The notes under the pieces: model-generated | What the model saw: the letters and a program-made list of their open reading frames with translations, nothing else | Databases searched by the model: none | Told to the model about the DNA's origin: nothing | Shown here: in pieces, positions 1 through 10,580 of the stretch | How the letters are laid out: every line of letters starts with the position of its first letter | Numbering within the stretch: the first letter of the stretch is position 1 | Made by a program: the position numbers and the translations under genes | DNA from: Ensifer canadensis | GTDB taxonomy: Bacteria; Pseudomonadota; Alphaproteobacteria; Rhizobiales; Rhizobiaceae | Direction of reading: 5' to 3' | Length of the DNA stretch: 64,000 nt | NCBI RefSeq assembly: GCF_017488845.2 | Contig: NZ_CP083374.1 | Coordinates: forward strand, 715,501 to 779,500

Positions 1-18
1 TTTGGGATCGAACAGAAC

Positions 19-933
19 TCACTGCGTTGACACGGCCCAAGGAGCCACGCACTTTGCTATCAATTCCGCTAGCGCGTTGTAGCTGGCCTGTCGTGGAGAT
101 GAGTTGCGCCAAACCATATGAATGTCGCGTGAGGGTGCCCTAGACGATAGCGGTCGCGCTGTCACCAGCGTCTCCCGCATGACATCGGACCTAACATAAA
201 GCGCCGGTAGCAGGGTCAACCCCATTCCGCATGCAACCATCAAGCGCAGCGTGTCCAGCGTGTTCCCAGCATAGTCTTTCGCATGTATCGCGCCCACATC
301 GCTACAAAGCGCCGCGATCTGGTCGTGGATTCTATGGCCGTGCTCCATCGAAAGGATAGTTTCTCCCGCAAGCTGTCCCGGCTCGATCGTTTCCTGCTGC
401 GCAAGGGGATGATCGGATGGAAGCACGAGGTGAAGGGGTTCTCGAATCAGTCGAACGGAACAAAACTCGGAATCATCGACGCCGCATGGAAGAAGCAGCA
501 CGTCATGTGCACCGTCAGATAGTTTTTTCGGCAGGTTCTCAAGGCGGTCCTCCCGCACCACAATCCGCAGGCCTGGGTAATCCTGTTTGATTGACGGCAT
601 GGCAACAGACAGAATGTAGGCTCCAACAGTTTGAACAACGCCCATCTGTAATGTGCCCTGGAGGCCGTAAGTCTGGTCGTGTCTGGCGACTTCACGGATA
701 TCCCCGAGTTTGGCCAGCACCTCTCTGGCCCGGCACACCACCTCCTCGCCTGTTGGCGTAAGGCCGACGCGTGAGCGTGTACGCTCGACCAGATGTGCAT
801 CGAGTCGAAGTTCAAGCTCTCGAAGCTGCATGCTCAAGGTGGGTTGAGTGACATGGCATATCTCGGCAGCCCGACTAAAGTTGAGAGTGTCGGCAATGGC
901 AACCAGATAACGAAGCTGTTGGATACTGGGCAT
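19..933 (-). CDS. OxyR-like LysR-family regulator lacking the peroxidatic cysteine
   Basis: A 304-residue LysR-type transcriptional regulator. The N-terminal winged helix-turn-helix (residues about 2-60, with FSRAAEICHVTQPTLSMQLRELE) is intact and is followed by a periplasmic-binding-like effector domain. The effector domain resembles OxyR: the segment SMEHGHRIHDQIAALC aligns with the redox loop GHC(F/L)RDQ...C of true OxyR, including the 9-residue spacing, but the peroxidatic Cys position is Arg201 while the resolving Cys210 remains. It is therefore unlikely to sense peroxide by the OxyR disulfide. The gene is divergent from nhaA with two palindromes between them, so nhaA and itself are the likely targets. 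Not NhaR by sequence. Family assignment is sure; the ligand is unknown. Confidence 0.9.
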   Translation of the reverse strand: MPSIQQLRYLVAIADTLNFSRAAEICHVTQPTLSMQLRELELRLDAHLVERTRSRVGLTPTGEEVVCRAREVLAKLGDIREVARHDQTYGLQGTLQMGVVQTVGAYILSVAMPSIKQDYPGLRIVVREDRLENLPKKLSDGAHDVLLLPCGVDDSEFCSVRLIREPLHLVLPSDHPLAQQETIEPGQLAGETILSMEHGHRIHDQIAALCSDVGAIHAKDYAGNTLDTLRLMVACGMGLTLLPALYVRSDVMRETLVTARPLSSRAPSRDIHMVWRNSSPRQASYNALAELIAKCVAPWAVSTQ

Positions 934-940
934 ACCCTCT

Positions 941-996
941 CTTATAGATTTGCTCTATAAGAGGCAACACAGCTATCGATTTCCTTCGATCGATAG
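941..996. promoter_or_regulatory. Two perfect palindromes between the LysR gene and nhaA (candidate OxyR/LysR operator)
   Basis: Positions 941-961 read CTTATAG-N7-CTATAAG, which contains the ATAG-N7-CTAT arrangement of OxyR binding sites. Positions 973-996 read CTATCGAT-N8-ATCGATAG. Both lie in the 115-bp divergent region, the first only 8 bp upstream of the LysR start codon, as expected for an autoregulatory site. Binding is inferred, not shown. Confidence 0.6.
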
Positions 997-1048
997 AACG
1001 TGATCAGGTGAAGGACATCCGTCCTTCAAACTGAGAATTGCTTAATCC

Positions 1049-2293
1049 ATGATTAATTCAGCGCTCGCGGCCAAGCGCCCCGCGTCACCCCTCCGTGCCT
1101 TTCTCGACAACCACGCCTCCGGCGGCATCATCCTAATGCTCGCCGCTGCAGCTGCGCTGGTCGTCGCCAATTCGCCGTTCGGCTCGTCCTATGAACAGGC
1201 ACTGCACCTCTACGTGGGCGGTTTGTCTGTCCTGCACTGGATCAACGACGGACTGATGGCGTTTTTCTTTCTGATGGTCGGTCTTGAGATCAAACGGGAG
1301 GTACTTGACGGACAACTATCGACATGGTCGCGCCGCGTCCTCCCCGGAAGTGCTGCAGTCGGCGGCATGGTCGGTCCGGCATTGATTTATCTTGCCTTCA
1401 ACCTAGGTGAGGGCGGACATCCGAACGGATGGGCAATCCCTGCTGCGACGGATATCGCGTTCGCCCTTGGGGTGCTGTCGCTTCTTGGTCCGCGGGTGCC
1501 AATATCTCTCCGCGTCTTTCTCACAGCACTCGCCATTATCGATGATCTTGGAGCCGTTGTGATCATCGCCTTGTTCTATACAAGCTCGTTGAGCGGCCTA
1601 GCGCTGGCTGGCGCAGCGGCGGTCACCGTCGCACTCGTGGCATTGAACAGGACAAACGTGAAGCACCTGTTTCCCTATATCGCTCTGGGTGCGGTCCTCT
1701 GGTTCCTTGTTCTGCAATCCGGTGTTCACGCAACGCTGGCTGGTGTAATCCTTGCCTTGACTATCCCATTGCGTTCAAATTCTGCAAAGCCCGACGACAT
1801 GTCGTCACCGCTTCACAAAGCCGAGCATGGGTTGGCTCCGTGGGTCACCTTCCTGATCGTTCCTCTCTTCGGTTTCGCAAACGCCGGGGTGTCCTTCGAC
1901 GGAATGACGGTTTCATCACTCGCCGAACCCGTTCCGCTTGGCATCGCGCTTGGCTTGTTTGCGGGAAAACAGCTCGGCGTTTTTCTGGCGTCAGCTGCTG
2001 TCATCCGTCTGGGCTGGGCGCGACTGCCTAGCGGCGCGAGCTGGAAACAGGTCTATGGGGTAGCGATGCTCTGCGGGATCGGATTCACGATGTCTCTGTT
2101 CGTTGGACTGCTCGCATTCCCTGATGCGATTGCGCTTCAAAACGAGTTGAAACTTGGTGTGTTGCTCGGTTCGGTCTCGTCGGCCATTTTTGGTGCTGTG
2201 TTGCTGCGGGCCCCAGGAACAAAAGACGCCCAGCGCTCCAACAAAAGGACGTCTCGGGACCAAGGAACCAAAGTTCATGGAGCTTCCCAATAA
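1049..2293 (+). CDS. nhaA: Na+/H+ antiporter NhaA
   Basis: A 414-residue inner-membrane antiporter that expels Na+ (or Li+) in exchange for protons, giving sodium and alkaline pH tolerance. The sequence is hydrophobic throughout with about 12 membrane segments. It carries the NhaA hallmarks: [14 protein letters not shown] near the N-terminus, the TDIAFALG motif, and [12 protein letters not shown] with the paired aspartates that bind the ion. The C-terminal [15 protein letters not shown] is also typical. Length is slightly above the usual 380-400 because of a polar Arg/Lys-rich tail. It is transcribed away from the OxyR-like LysR gene, which probably controls it. No partner gene follows. Confidence 0.96.
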   Translation: MINSALAAKRPASPLRAFLDNHASGGIILMLAAAAALVVANSPFGSSYEQALHLYVGGLSVLHWINDGLMAFFFLMVGLEIKREVLDGQLSTWSRRVLPGSAAVGGMVGPALIYLAFNLGEGGHPNGWAIPAATDIAFALGVLSLLGPRVPISLRVFLTALAIIDDLGAVVIIALFYTSSLSGLALAGAAAVTVALVALNRTNVKHLFPYIALGAVLWFLVLQSGVHATLAGVILALTIPLRSNSAKPDDMSSPLHKAEHGLAPWVTFLIVPLFGFANAGVSFDGMTVSSLAEPVPLGIALGLFAGKQLGVFLASAAVIRLGWARLPSGASWKQVYGVAMLCGIGFTMSLFVGLLAFPDAIALQNELKLGVLLGSVSSAIFGAVLLRAPGTKDAQRSNKRTSRDQGTKVHGASQ

Positions 2294-2575
2294 CCGCCAC
2301 GTGGCTGGCAGCTCCTGCGAAACAAGAGGTTTTGAAGCCTTGCTTGGCGCAGTGTCGTGTCCTCGCTCATGCGACAGGCGACACGCCATCGCGTCGGCCA
2401 ATCGCAAGTTAAGTCAAAATGGTATCAACAGATTAGCTTGGCGCCTTGAGCCGCTGATTTTTGGGGTTGGAGCGGGCCAGAAGCACGCGCCTTTCCTGAA
2501 CAGGATGGCCGCCGTTTCTGCCAGGACGGGTTGTTCGAACAGCCGCTCACACCGAGTCTGGCCCGGAGAACAGCA

Positions 2576-3049
2576 ATGAAACTGCAGGATGAGCTCATCG
2601 CCAACGCCGAAATGCTGATCCGCCGGCCAGTCGCCGAGGCGTTCGAGGCCTTCGTCGATCCTTCGATAACCTCGCGCTTCTGGCTTTCGGAAGGAAGCGG
2701 CCGGCTAGAGCGGGGCAGGCGCATCACATGGACTTGGAGGTGGTACAATTTCTCTGTCGACGCTGACGTCAAGGCGGTCGAGCCCAACCAGCGCATCCTA
2801 GTCGAGTGGTCTGGTTACGGCTATCCGACGCCTATCGAATGGATCTTCACCGAGGGGCCCGACAGCACCATTTTCGCCAAGGTTACCAATAAAGGATTCC
2901 GGGGCGCCGCCAAGGAGGTCGCGCAGATGGCGGTGGACGCTACCGAGGGTTTCTCTTTTGTGCTCGCCGGCGCCAAAGCATGGCTCGAACACGGCATCCA
3001 GCTGAACCTCGTGCCGGATCGGTTCCCGGACGGGTTGCCGTCAGACTAA
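2576..3049 (+). CDS. SRPBCC/AHSA1-family protein
   Basis: A 157-residue protein of the START/Bet v1-like AHSA1 family. The start at 2576 (MKLQDELIANAEMLIRRP) is preferred over an upstream in-frame codon at 2531 because a GGAGAA ribosome site precedes it and the family fold begins there. Visible family features are the opening strand IRRPVAEAFEAFVDPSITSRFW, the central GRRITWTWRWY, and the long C-terminal helix (residues about 110-140). Such proteins bind small hydrophobic ligands or act as stress-linked chaperone cofactors; the ligand here is unknown. Stands alone between nhaA and the small stress gene. Confidence 0.85.
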   Translation: MKLQDELIANAEMLIRRPVAEAFEAFVDPSITSRFWLSEGSGRLERGRRITWTWRWYNFSVDADVKAVEPNQRILVEWSGYGYPTPIEWIFTEGPDSTIFAKVTNKGFRGAAKEVAQMAVDATEGFSFVLAGAKAWLEHGIQLNLVPDRFPDGLPSD

Positions 3050-3245
3050 GCACCGGCCTGCACGCGGTGGACGCTCACCGCCCAGATCCGAGGCGTTTGG
3101 CGATTTCCGCAGTCCTGCAATTTCGCAAGATGCGAATGGTCTCGATATCCAGTTTCGCTATAACGCCCTGCCCCTCGCAGTGGCAGCCGTGGCAGACCTC
3201 TTGAATTGCATCGAACGAGGAATATCCGCGTTTTTGCGATAGCAC

Positions 3246-3270
3246 GGAACCAGACGTCGGCGGCGCCGTT
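3246..3270 (+). promoter_or_regulatory. EcfG (general stress sigma factor) promoter
   Basis: GGAAC at 3246-3250, a 16-nt spacer and CGTT at 3267-3270 match exactly the alphaproteobacterial EcfG consensus GGAAC-N16/17-CGTT. The first start codon downstream with a good ribosome site is at 3304, only 33 nt beyond the -10 element. Confidence 0.75.
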
Positions 3271-3303
3271 AAGGTTGCGTCTTGCAACGGAGGAAGGGAA
3301 ACA

Positions 3304-3480
3304 ATGGAAAAAGAAGCTGAAGCGCACAAATCGAAAGAAAACGATCGCCGGGATAGTTCCAAACCTGGCACGATCGTCGCCGGCCCGGAAGCCCACGCGC
3401 GGGAAGCGGCTGGAAAGATGCCGTCAGGCCGGAGTGCCAAATCCGAGAAGCCTGCGAAGAAACCGGCAAGCCGTTCCTAG
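3304..3480 (+). CDS. Small basic hydrophilic protein under an EcfG promoter
   Basis: A 58-residue ORF starting MEKEAEAHKSKENDRRDSS and ending KKPAKKPASRS-like, rich in Lys, Glu, Ser and Ala and without a hydrophobic core; it is predicted to be disordered. A GGAGG ribosome site lies about 9 nt before the ATG and an exact EcfG promoter lies just upstream, which together argue that this frame, rather than overlapping longer frames, is the real gene. Small charged proteins of this type are common members of the general stress regulon of rhizobia. Function unknown. Confidence 0.65.
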   Translation: MEKEAEAHKSKENDRRDSSKPGTIVAGPEAHAREAAGKMPSGRSAKSEKPAKKPASRS

Positions 3481-3527
3481 CGTTCGAGCATGAATGCGGA
3501 TGTCCAGGGACGGCGGATCCGAGGGCC

Positions 3528-3546
3528 TCCCCCGTTTGACGGGGGA
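3528..3546. terminator. Hairpin between the converging small stress gene and katG
   Basis: TCCCCCGT (3528-3535) pairs with ACGGGGGA (3539-3546) across a 3-nt loop. It lies between the stop codons of the convergent genes ending at 3480 and 3573. There is no clear T-run on either strand, so intrinsic termination is only possible. Confidence 0.45.
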
Positions 3547-3572
3547 AGGCGTTGACTGGGTGATCCCAGGGA

Positions 3573-5774
<2,202 letters not shown>

Positions 5775-5913
5775 CTACGGACACTGGAAGGGCTTCGCGG
5801 GCATACCTCTTGGGTCAGCGCCACCGGCAAGTGCCTTCCGAGTGGCCAATGAGTAACAAGCCCACCTCATAAATTCCAATTGTATATTCTAAAGGCAGCG
5901 ATATGCTGAGGTT

Positions 5914-6831
5914 ATGAATGGCCTGACGATGAAACATCTCCGCTATTTTGACGCCCTTGCCCGGATCGGCCATTTCGGCCGCGCCGCAGAGAGCTGCGCC
6001 ATCTCGCAGCCCGCGCTATCCGTGCAGATAAGGGAACTGGAGGAACTGCTTGGCGCGCCGCTCGTGGAAAGAGGCGGGCGCCGCATACGGCTGACGGGTC
6101 TCGGCGAGGAGTTCGTTGGCCGTACCCGCGCGATCCTGCGCGCTGTCGACGAACTGGCAGATCTCGGACGGGCGGCCCACGGGCCGCTCGCCGGCCGCCT
6201 TCGCCTCGGCATCATTCCAACGGTAGCGCCTTATCTGCTGCCAACCATAATAAAGTCGCTGACACGACTGTATCCAGGACTCGATCCGCGGCCGCGTGAG
6301 GCGATCACACAAAGACTGATCGAGGACTTGGCGGAGGCGAAACTGGATATCGCCATCGTCGCGCTGCCGATTTCGGAGCCTGCCCTGGAGGAAATCCCGC
6401 TCTTTGACGAGGAATTCGTGCTGGTACGGCCCCTGGAGGATGCGGGCAAGCCGGTGCCGTCTTCGGAGAGACTTCACGAGATGCGCCTACTCCTGCTGGA
6501 GGAGGGACATTGCTTCCGGGATCAGGCCCTGTCCGTCTGCAACATCACGACTGCGTCGACGCGCGATGTGATGGAGGGGAGTTCGCTTTCGACACTCGTG
6601 CAGATGGTGGGCGCGGGCATAGGCGTGACGCTTATTCCCGAGATGGCCATAGAGACCGAAACGCGGTCCTCATCGGTCTGCGTGTCACGGCTTGCCGGCC
6701 ACCGCCCCACCCGGACGATCGGGATGGTCTGGCGAAAGACCAATCCACTGTCGACGCAATTCGCTCGGATCGCCGACATCGTGCGCGAGGCTGGACTGAG
6801 CAGGCAAAAGCAAATGGATGACGCCGCCTGA
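5914..6831 (+). CDS. oxyR: Hydrogen peroxide-inducible regulator OxyR
   Basis: A 305-residue LysR-type regulator. The N-terminal HTH (residues about 6-62) includes FGRAAESCAISQPALSVQIRELEELL. The redox loop is intact: Cys200 in LEEGHCFRDQ and Cys209 in LSVC, with the 9-residue spacing of the peroxidatic and resolving cysteines of OxyR. It is divergent from katG; the 166-bp gap is AT-rich near position 5870-5890 and holds T-N11-A-like sequence, but I do not see a full ATAG-N7-CTAT site. It is predicted to activate katG in response to peroxide and to repress itself. Confidence 0.95.
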   Translation: MNGLTMKHLRYFDALARIGHFGRAAESCAISQPALSVQIRELEELLGAPLVERGGRRIRLTGLGEEFVGRTRAILRAVDELADLGRAAHGPLAGRLRLGIIPTVAPYLLPTIIKSLTRLYPGLDPRPREAITQRLIEDLAEAKLDIAIVALPISEPALEEIPLFDEEFVLVRPLEDAGKPVPSSERLHEMRLLLLEEGHCFRDQALSVCNITTASTRDVMEGSSLSTLVQMVGAGIGVTLIPEMAIETETRSSSVCVSRLAGHRPTRTIGMVWRKTNPLSTQFARIADIVREAGLSRQKQMDDAA

Positions 6832-6843
6832 AATGAAACCGTT

Positions 6844-6860
6844 ATGTCGGCCACCGACAT
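6844..6860. terminator. Hairpin after oxyR
   Basis: ATGTCGG (6844-6850) and CCGACAT (6854-6860) form a perfect 7-bp stem 13 nt after the oxyR stop. No T-run follows, so it may be a processing or weak termination signal. Confidence 0.35.
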
Positions 6861-7068
6861 GGCGACAAGAGGCAACCTCAGCCCCAAGATCGTCGCCGGA
6901 TCTCCTTGAATGTCGACCCACTGCGCCCAGCGATCCCCGGCGGCACATCACGTTTTGAAATGAACGGTCACTTAATATGACTTCCCATTACGGATCAGTC
7001 CGGTCATGTAACGATTGAAGGTCGTCCGACTCACCGCTCGACGACGAACGGACCAAAGAGCTGACAGT

Positions 7069-8442
7069 ATGGAAAACCCGATCGCATTGAATCGCCTTGC
7101 CGAGAACAACGTCTTTCGCAAAGGTGATGTTTTCGTCCTTTTCGGCGAACTGTTCGGCCGCGGATACGCAACTGGCTTGCTCGACCAAGCCCGACAGGCA
7201 GGCATGCAGATCGTGGGAATCACGGTCGGGCGCCGCGACGAGAACAACGCACTGCGACCTCTGGACGCCGAGGAACTCTCTGCCGCCGAAGAGCGACTGG
7301 GCGGCAGGATCATCAACATCCCCCTTATGGCCGGCTTCGATCTCGACGCTCCGGCAGGTGGTCCCACTCCGACTGATCTCCTGGCCAATATGACACTGGA
7401 GAGTTGGGAACAGGACAGGCTCGACTGGGACTACATCCAGCAGTGCCGGGACATTGCCACTTCGCGCTTCACGAATTCGCTTTCACAGGTCATGGCCGTT
7501 CTCGACGGAATGATTGCCGACGGCCGCAATGTCATTTTCGCCCATACGATGGCCGGAGGCATCCCGAAGGCGAAGGTATTCCTGGTCGTTGCCAATCGGG
7601 TCTACAAGGGGCGTGGTCCCCGCCACATGTCATCGCAAGCCCTGCTTGATAGCGATATGGGCAAGCTCATCCTGCAGAATTTCGACGAAGTCTCCGCGAT
7701 CACCTTTCGGCACCTCATCGAGTCCAGTTCGGCGATCCGCGCACGTGTGGAGGCATCGGGCGGTCAGGTCCGGTACACGGCCTACGGCTACCATGGAACG
7801 GCGGTCCTGATCGACGGCAGCTATCGCTGGCAGACTTACACCAACTACACCCAAGGCTACGCCAAGATGCGGCTCGAAGGCATCACGCAGGAAGCCTGGG
7901 CGGCGGGTATCAAGGCAACCGTTTATAACTGCCCTGAAATCCGGACCAATTCCTCCGACGTCTTCACGGGTATCGAGCTTCCCCTGATACCGCTGCTGCT
8001 CGCCTTGAAGAAGGAAAACGGCGGTCAATGGGCCGAAGAACAGTGGCAGGCATGTGAGCGGCTTCTGGCAGACGGCTTCACGATGACGGATGTCATCCAG
8101 AAAATTACCGATATGCAGGCCAACGAGGTCATGCGTCCGTTCTATGATTTCTCGGCGTGGCCCATGGCAAACAGCCAGGCACAATCCGATCTGACCATCG
8201 GCACGTCCAACGAGATCACGCAGATGCATCGGGACGGCAAGGCGATGATCAGCGACCACCTGAGTGCCCTCGTGGTGGAGGCGACCGGGCAGCTGATTTT
8301 TGGCGAAACCTCGGATCCCTCCGGTCCCGTCCAGTGGCTCAACCACGACATAGTGGCGCGCCGACTTAACGCATCCCACGTGCAAAAGCAGGCGCCCGCG
8401 ATCTCGCATGGGGCGATAGGCTCTCACCTCGAGGTTGCCTGA
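7069..8442 (+). CDS. FabMG-like (putative enoyl-ACP reductase family) protein
   Basis: A 457-residue soluble protein. The start at 7069 (MENPIALNRLAENN) is favoured over an upstream codon at 7015 because the coding pattern and the conserved-looking N-terminus begin there. Residues about 15-45 (GDVFVLFGELFGRGYATGLLDQARQAGMQIVGITVGRRD) look like a Rossmann beta-alpha-beta unit with a degenerate glycine pattern. From memory it resembles proteins named enoyl-ACP reductase FabMG family; I recognise the family only approximately and cannot confirm activity. No fatty acid genes are nearby. It lies alone 237 bp after oxyR. Confidence 0.5.
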   Translation: MENPIALNRLAENNVFRKGDVFVLFGELFGRGYATGLLDQARQAGMQIVGITVGRRDENNALRPLDAEELSAAEERLGGRIINIPLMAGFDLDAPAGGPTPTDLLANMTLESWEQDRLDWDYIQQCRDIATSRFTNSLSQVMAVLDGMIADGRNVIFAHTMAGGIPKAKVFLVVANRVYKGRGPRHMSSQALLDSDMGKLILQNFDEVSAITFRHLIESSSAIRARVEASGGQVRYTAYGYHGTAVLIDGSYRWQTYTNYTQGYAKMRLEGITQEAWAAGIKATVYNCPEIRTNSSDVFTGIELPLIPLLLALKKENGGQWAEEQWQACERLLADGFTMTDVIQKITDMQANEVMRPFYDFSAWPMANSQAQSDLTIGTSNEITQMHRDGKAMISDHLSALVVEATGQLIFGETSDPSGPVQWLNHDIVARRLNASHVQKQAPAISHGAIGSHLEVA

Positions 8443-8543
8443 CAGCTTCCCAATCTAGCTTGGACAGTCGTTTCTCTTAGGAGCCAGAACGAGACGAAGG
8501 TCCGGCAGGAGTGCGCCAACCGTAACCAATCTGGCGTCTTCGT

Positions 8544-9509
8544 TCACCGCACGACGGGTTCACCATGATAGCGGCGGTTTGACGGCTTTGACACGCCGAA
8601 TCCAACTTCCATCATCAGGCGCGGCGACTGTTTTGCCAATGTTCCCATATGAAAGCCAAAAGGATCCTCCACAAAACCCGTACCCGCGTTTCCGATCATG
8701 GTAATGGCACTGTCCTCACCGTAGAAGCCCAGCACCTCATCTGCCGGATGCCCGACAAGTAGCGTCAGTTGATGCTTGACACGTCGGCGGTTGTGGCTGC
8801 CCCGCACATAAACATGCGGCCCGGCGTCCGCATCGACGTCGGTGAGGTAGAAGAAGAACTTCAACATCCGCCAATCGTCGAGATCGAAATGGAACTTGAA
8901 CGAGGCGCGGCTGAGATCGGCCTCTGAAGCAGACTTCGTCGGAAAGCTCCACCAAGTTCGCGTCGTGATGAGTGTGGCTTGGCCGCCGAGATAGTGCCTT
9001 GCGACGTTGAGGAGCAATGGGTCCCGCTGCACGGCCAAAGCGGCATCGCACTGCAGAACCCGCTCGAAATGATGGCCGCTCAGTATCGTGCGGCCAAAAC
9101 GCCGCTCGGCGTCCGCGTGCTCATCGGCGAGAAACTCCACCTTGCGCTCGAAGTTGCCAAAACACGGCGTTTCGCGGCCGAACCGGGCGATTTCCTCGCG
9201 GATCGGCGCAGGCAGCGTCAGACCGGCAAAGATGCCGGTTCGCCTGAGTTCGGTCGCGATTGCCTCCGCCTGAAGGTTGCCGAACATCGAAGGCGTAGCG
9301 TCGTCAGTGGAGCGCACGGGTTTGGCGGTCAGCCAGTGGGCCTTGCGGAACGGCATTGTCCGCGCCAGCAGGAACATCGGCAGCCAGGCGGGATTCTCCC
9401 GCACGTCCGTTAGATAGGTTGGTACGCGTGCAGCCATGCGGCGGAACGCCCCGCCGCTGCGGGCTATGGTTTCCAGGTCGTTCGATTTGGATTTGGGTGT
9501 GTCGAACAT
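8544..9509 (-). CDS. Phytanoyl-CoA dioxygenase (PhyH)-like protein
   Basis: A 321-residue protein with the signature of non-heme Fe(II)/2-oxoglutarate oxygenases of the PhyH family: the H-x-D iron motif in SFKFHFDLDDW, a distal His in DPFGFHMGTL, and the typical YVRGSHNRRR stretch. The final Arg-containing region (RLMMEVGFGVS) may bind 2-oxoglutarate. An AAGGA ribosome site precedes the ATG by 6 nt. The first 100 residues are not part of the catalytic core and have no recognised domain. Substrate unknown; no biosynthetic neighbours point to one. Confidence 0.75.
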   Translation of the reverse strand: MFDTPKSKSNDLETIARSGGAFRRMAARVPTYLTDVRENPAWLPMFLLARTMPFRKAHWLTAKPVRSTDDATPSMFGNLQAEAIATELRRTGIFAGLTLPAPIREEIARFGRETPCFGNFERKVEFLADEHADAERRFGRTILSGHHFERVLQCDAALAVQRDPLLLNVARHYLGGQATLITTRTWWSFPTKSASEADLSRASFKFHFDLDDWRMLKFFFYLTDVDADAGPHVYVRGSHNRRRVKHQLTLLVGHPADEVLGFYGEDSAITMIGNAGTGFVEDPFGFHMGTLAKQSPRLMMEVGFGVSKPSNRRYHGEPVVR

Positions 9510-10133
9510 CTGATATCCTTAAATGGCGACGAGGTTTTGGTGACAAAACCTTGTTCTTGACCCCACAGTCCCGGCCAAACAGTAAGCGCTAATGTTTGTG
9601 TTGCATTGCAGCAAAATTAAGATCGCGGGCATGTCGCGACCGGGTATGTCGATGGGCCGTCCAGCGACCAGCTCCGGATCCGGAGCTGCGGCGAATGACG
9701 TTGATGACGTCACGGGCGAACTCAGTTCCGTCTGCGCACTGCTCAACGACCACCCGAGACCGCTTTGAAAGCCGCGCCAAGTGTCACGAACCATTTGCGT
9801 TCCGGTGGCGCTCCGGCGACCAAGTCTTCAGCAGCCTACGCAATTCGATTTCGTGCGCATTTCAGCGTTGTTCCCGGGCGTTCGACCGTAGCGGTTGGCG
9901 CGCTCGGTCGAGCCGGTCGTCTCGTTGCCATGCATGGTAGCATCAACGACAAATGGTTCGTGGACATTCACGCGAACTGGCCGTGACGTTCTAGCCGGAG
10001 CTCGGTTGCGGCTCGTTGAAGCCGTATCCTACGATCAATGTAACCGTAACATACTTCCCCTCGCGCCCCCGATAGCGCAACAGATGTGTGCGGGGAGTTT
10101 CTCCGGCGATCAACCGTTCACTATGGGGGTAGC
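9510..10133. other. Intergenic region without a supported gene
   Basis: About 620 bp. Several short open frames exist on both strands but none has a ribosome site plus recognisable protein. It contains GTAAC-C-GTAACATAC at 10040-10054, part of the recurring motif described separately, about 80 bp upstream of the Cys-rich protein gene. Confidence 0.6.
10040..10054 (+). promoter_or_regulatory. GTAACMTAC motif, copy 1
   Basis: Contains GTAACATAC (10046-10054) directly preceded by another GTAAC (10040-10044). It lies upstream of the exported Cys-rich protein gene. The same word recurs at 13276, 13730 and 15170. It is a candidate regulator half-site. Confidence 0.35.
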
Positions 10134-10556
10134 ATGTCGATGAGAACCAGACTGTTAGGAGGGGCGCTGGTCGCGTTCCTCGCGCTGACGGGCGCGGCCC
10201 GTGCCGACACCATCAGCTTCGCCGATGCGGTGAGCACGCTCGCCAGCGACTGCGGATCCGACATCAAGAAGTTCTGCAAGGGCCTGAACCTCGGAAACGG
10301 CCGCATCCAGAACTGCTTGGTGGAGCATGCCGCGAAGGTCTCGCCCACCTGCACGGCGACACTGGTGGGCGTCACTGCCTCGATCGAGCAGCGCCTTGCC
10401 GCCCAGCAGTCGTTCACGACGATCTGCAAGCATTACGTCGCTCAGTACTGCGGCGACGTGAAAGGCGAGGGCAACATTCTTGCCTGCCTGAACAAGGCGA
10501 CACGCGTGAAGGAAGGCCAGTGCGGCCAGGCTATCACCGATGCCGGATGGCGGTGA
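10134..10556 (+). CDS. Exported cysteine-rich repeat protein
   Basis: A 140-residue protein. Residues 1-23 (MSMRTRLLGGALVAFLALTGAARA) form a clear signal peptide with an A-R-A cleavage site, so the product is periplasmic. The mature part has paired cysteines in two repeats (DCGSDIKKFCKGL...NCLVEHAAKVSPTC and ICKHYVAQYCGDVKG...ACLNKA), the pattern of the cysteine-rich GLG1-type repeat found in small rhizobial exported proteins. A GGGGG ribosome site precedes the ATG at 10134. It is followed after 24 bp by the OmpA-domain gene, probably in one operon. Molecular role unknown. Confidence 0.8.
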   Translation: MSMRTRLLGGALVAFLALTGAARADTISFADAVSTLASDCGSDIKKFCKGLNLGNGRIQNCLVEHAAKVSPTCTATLVGVTASIEQRLAAQQSFTTICKHYVAQYCGDVKGEGNILACLNKATRVKEGQCGQAITDAGWR

Positions 10557-10580
10557 ACAATGTTGAAGGGACACAGAATC

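Noticed and set aside
9519..9940. Short frames on both strands in the gap after the PhyH-like gene
   Set aside because: No ribosome site, no family, and Arg/Ser-rich composition typical of noncoding GC-rich DNA.
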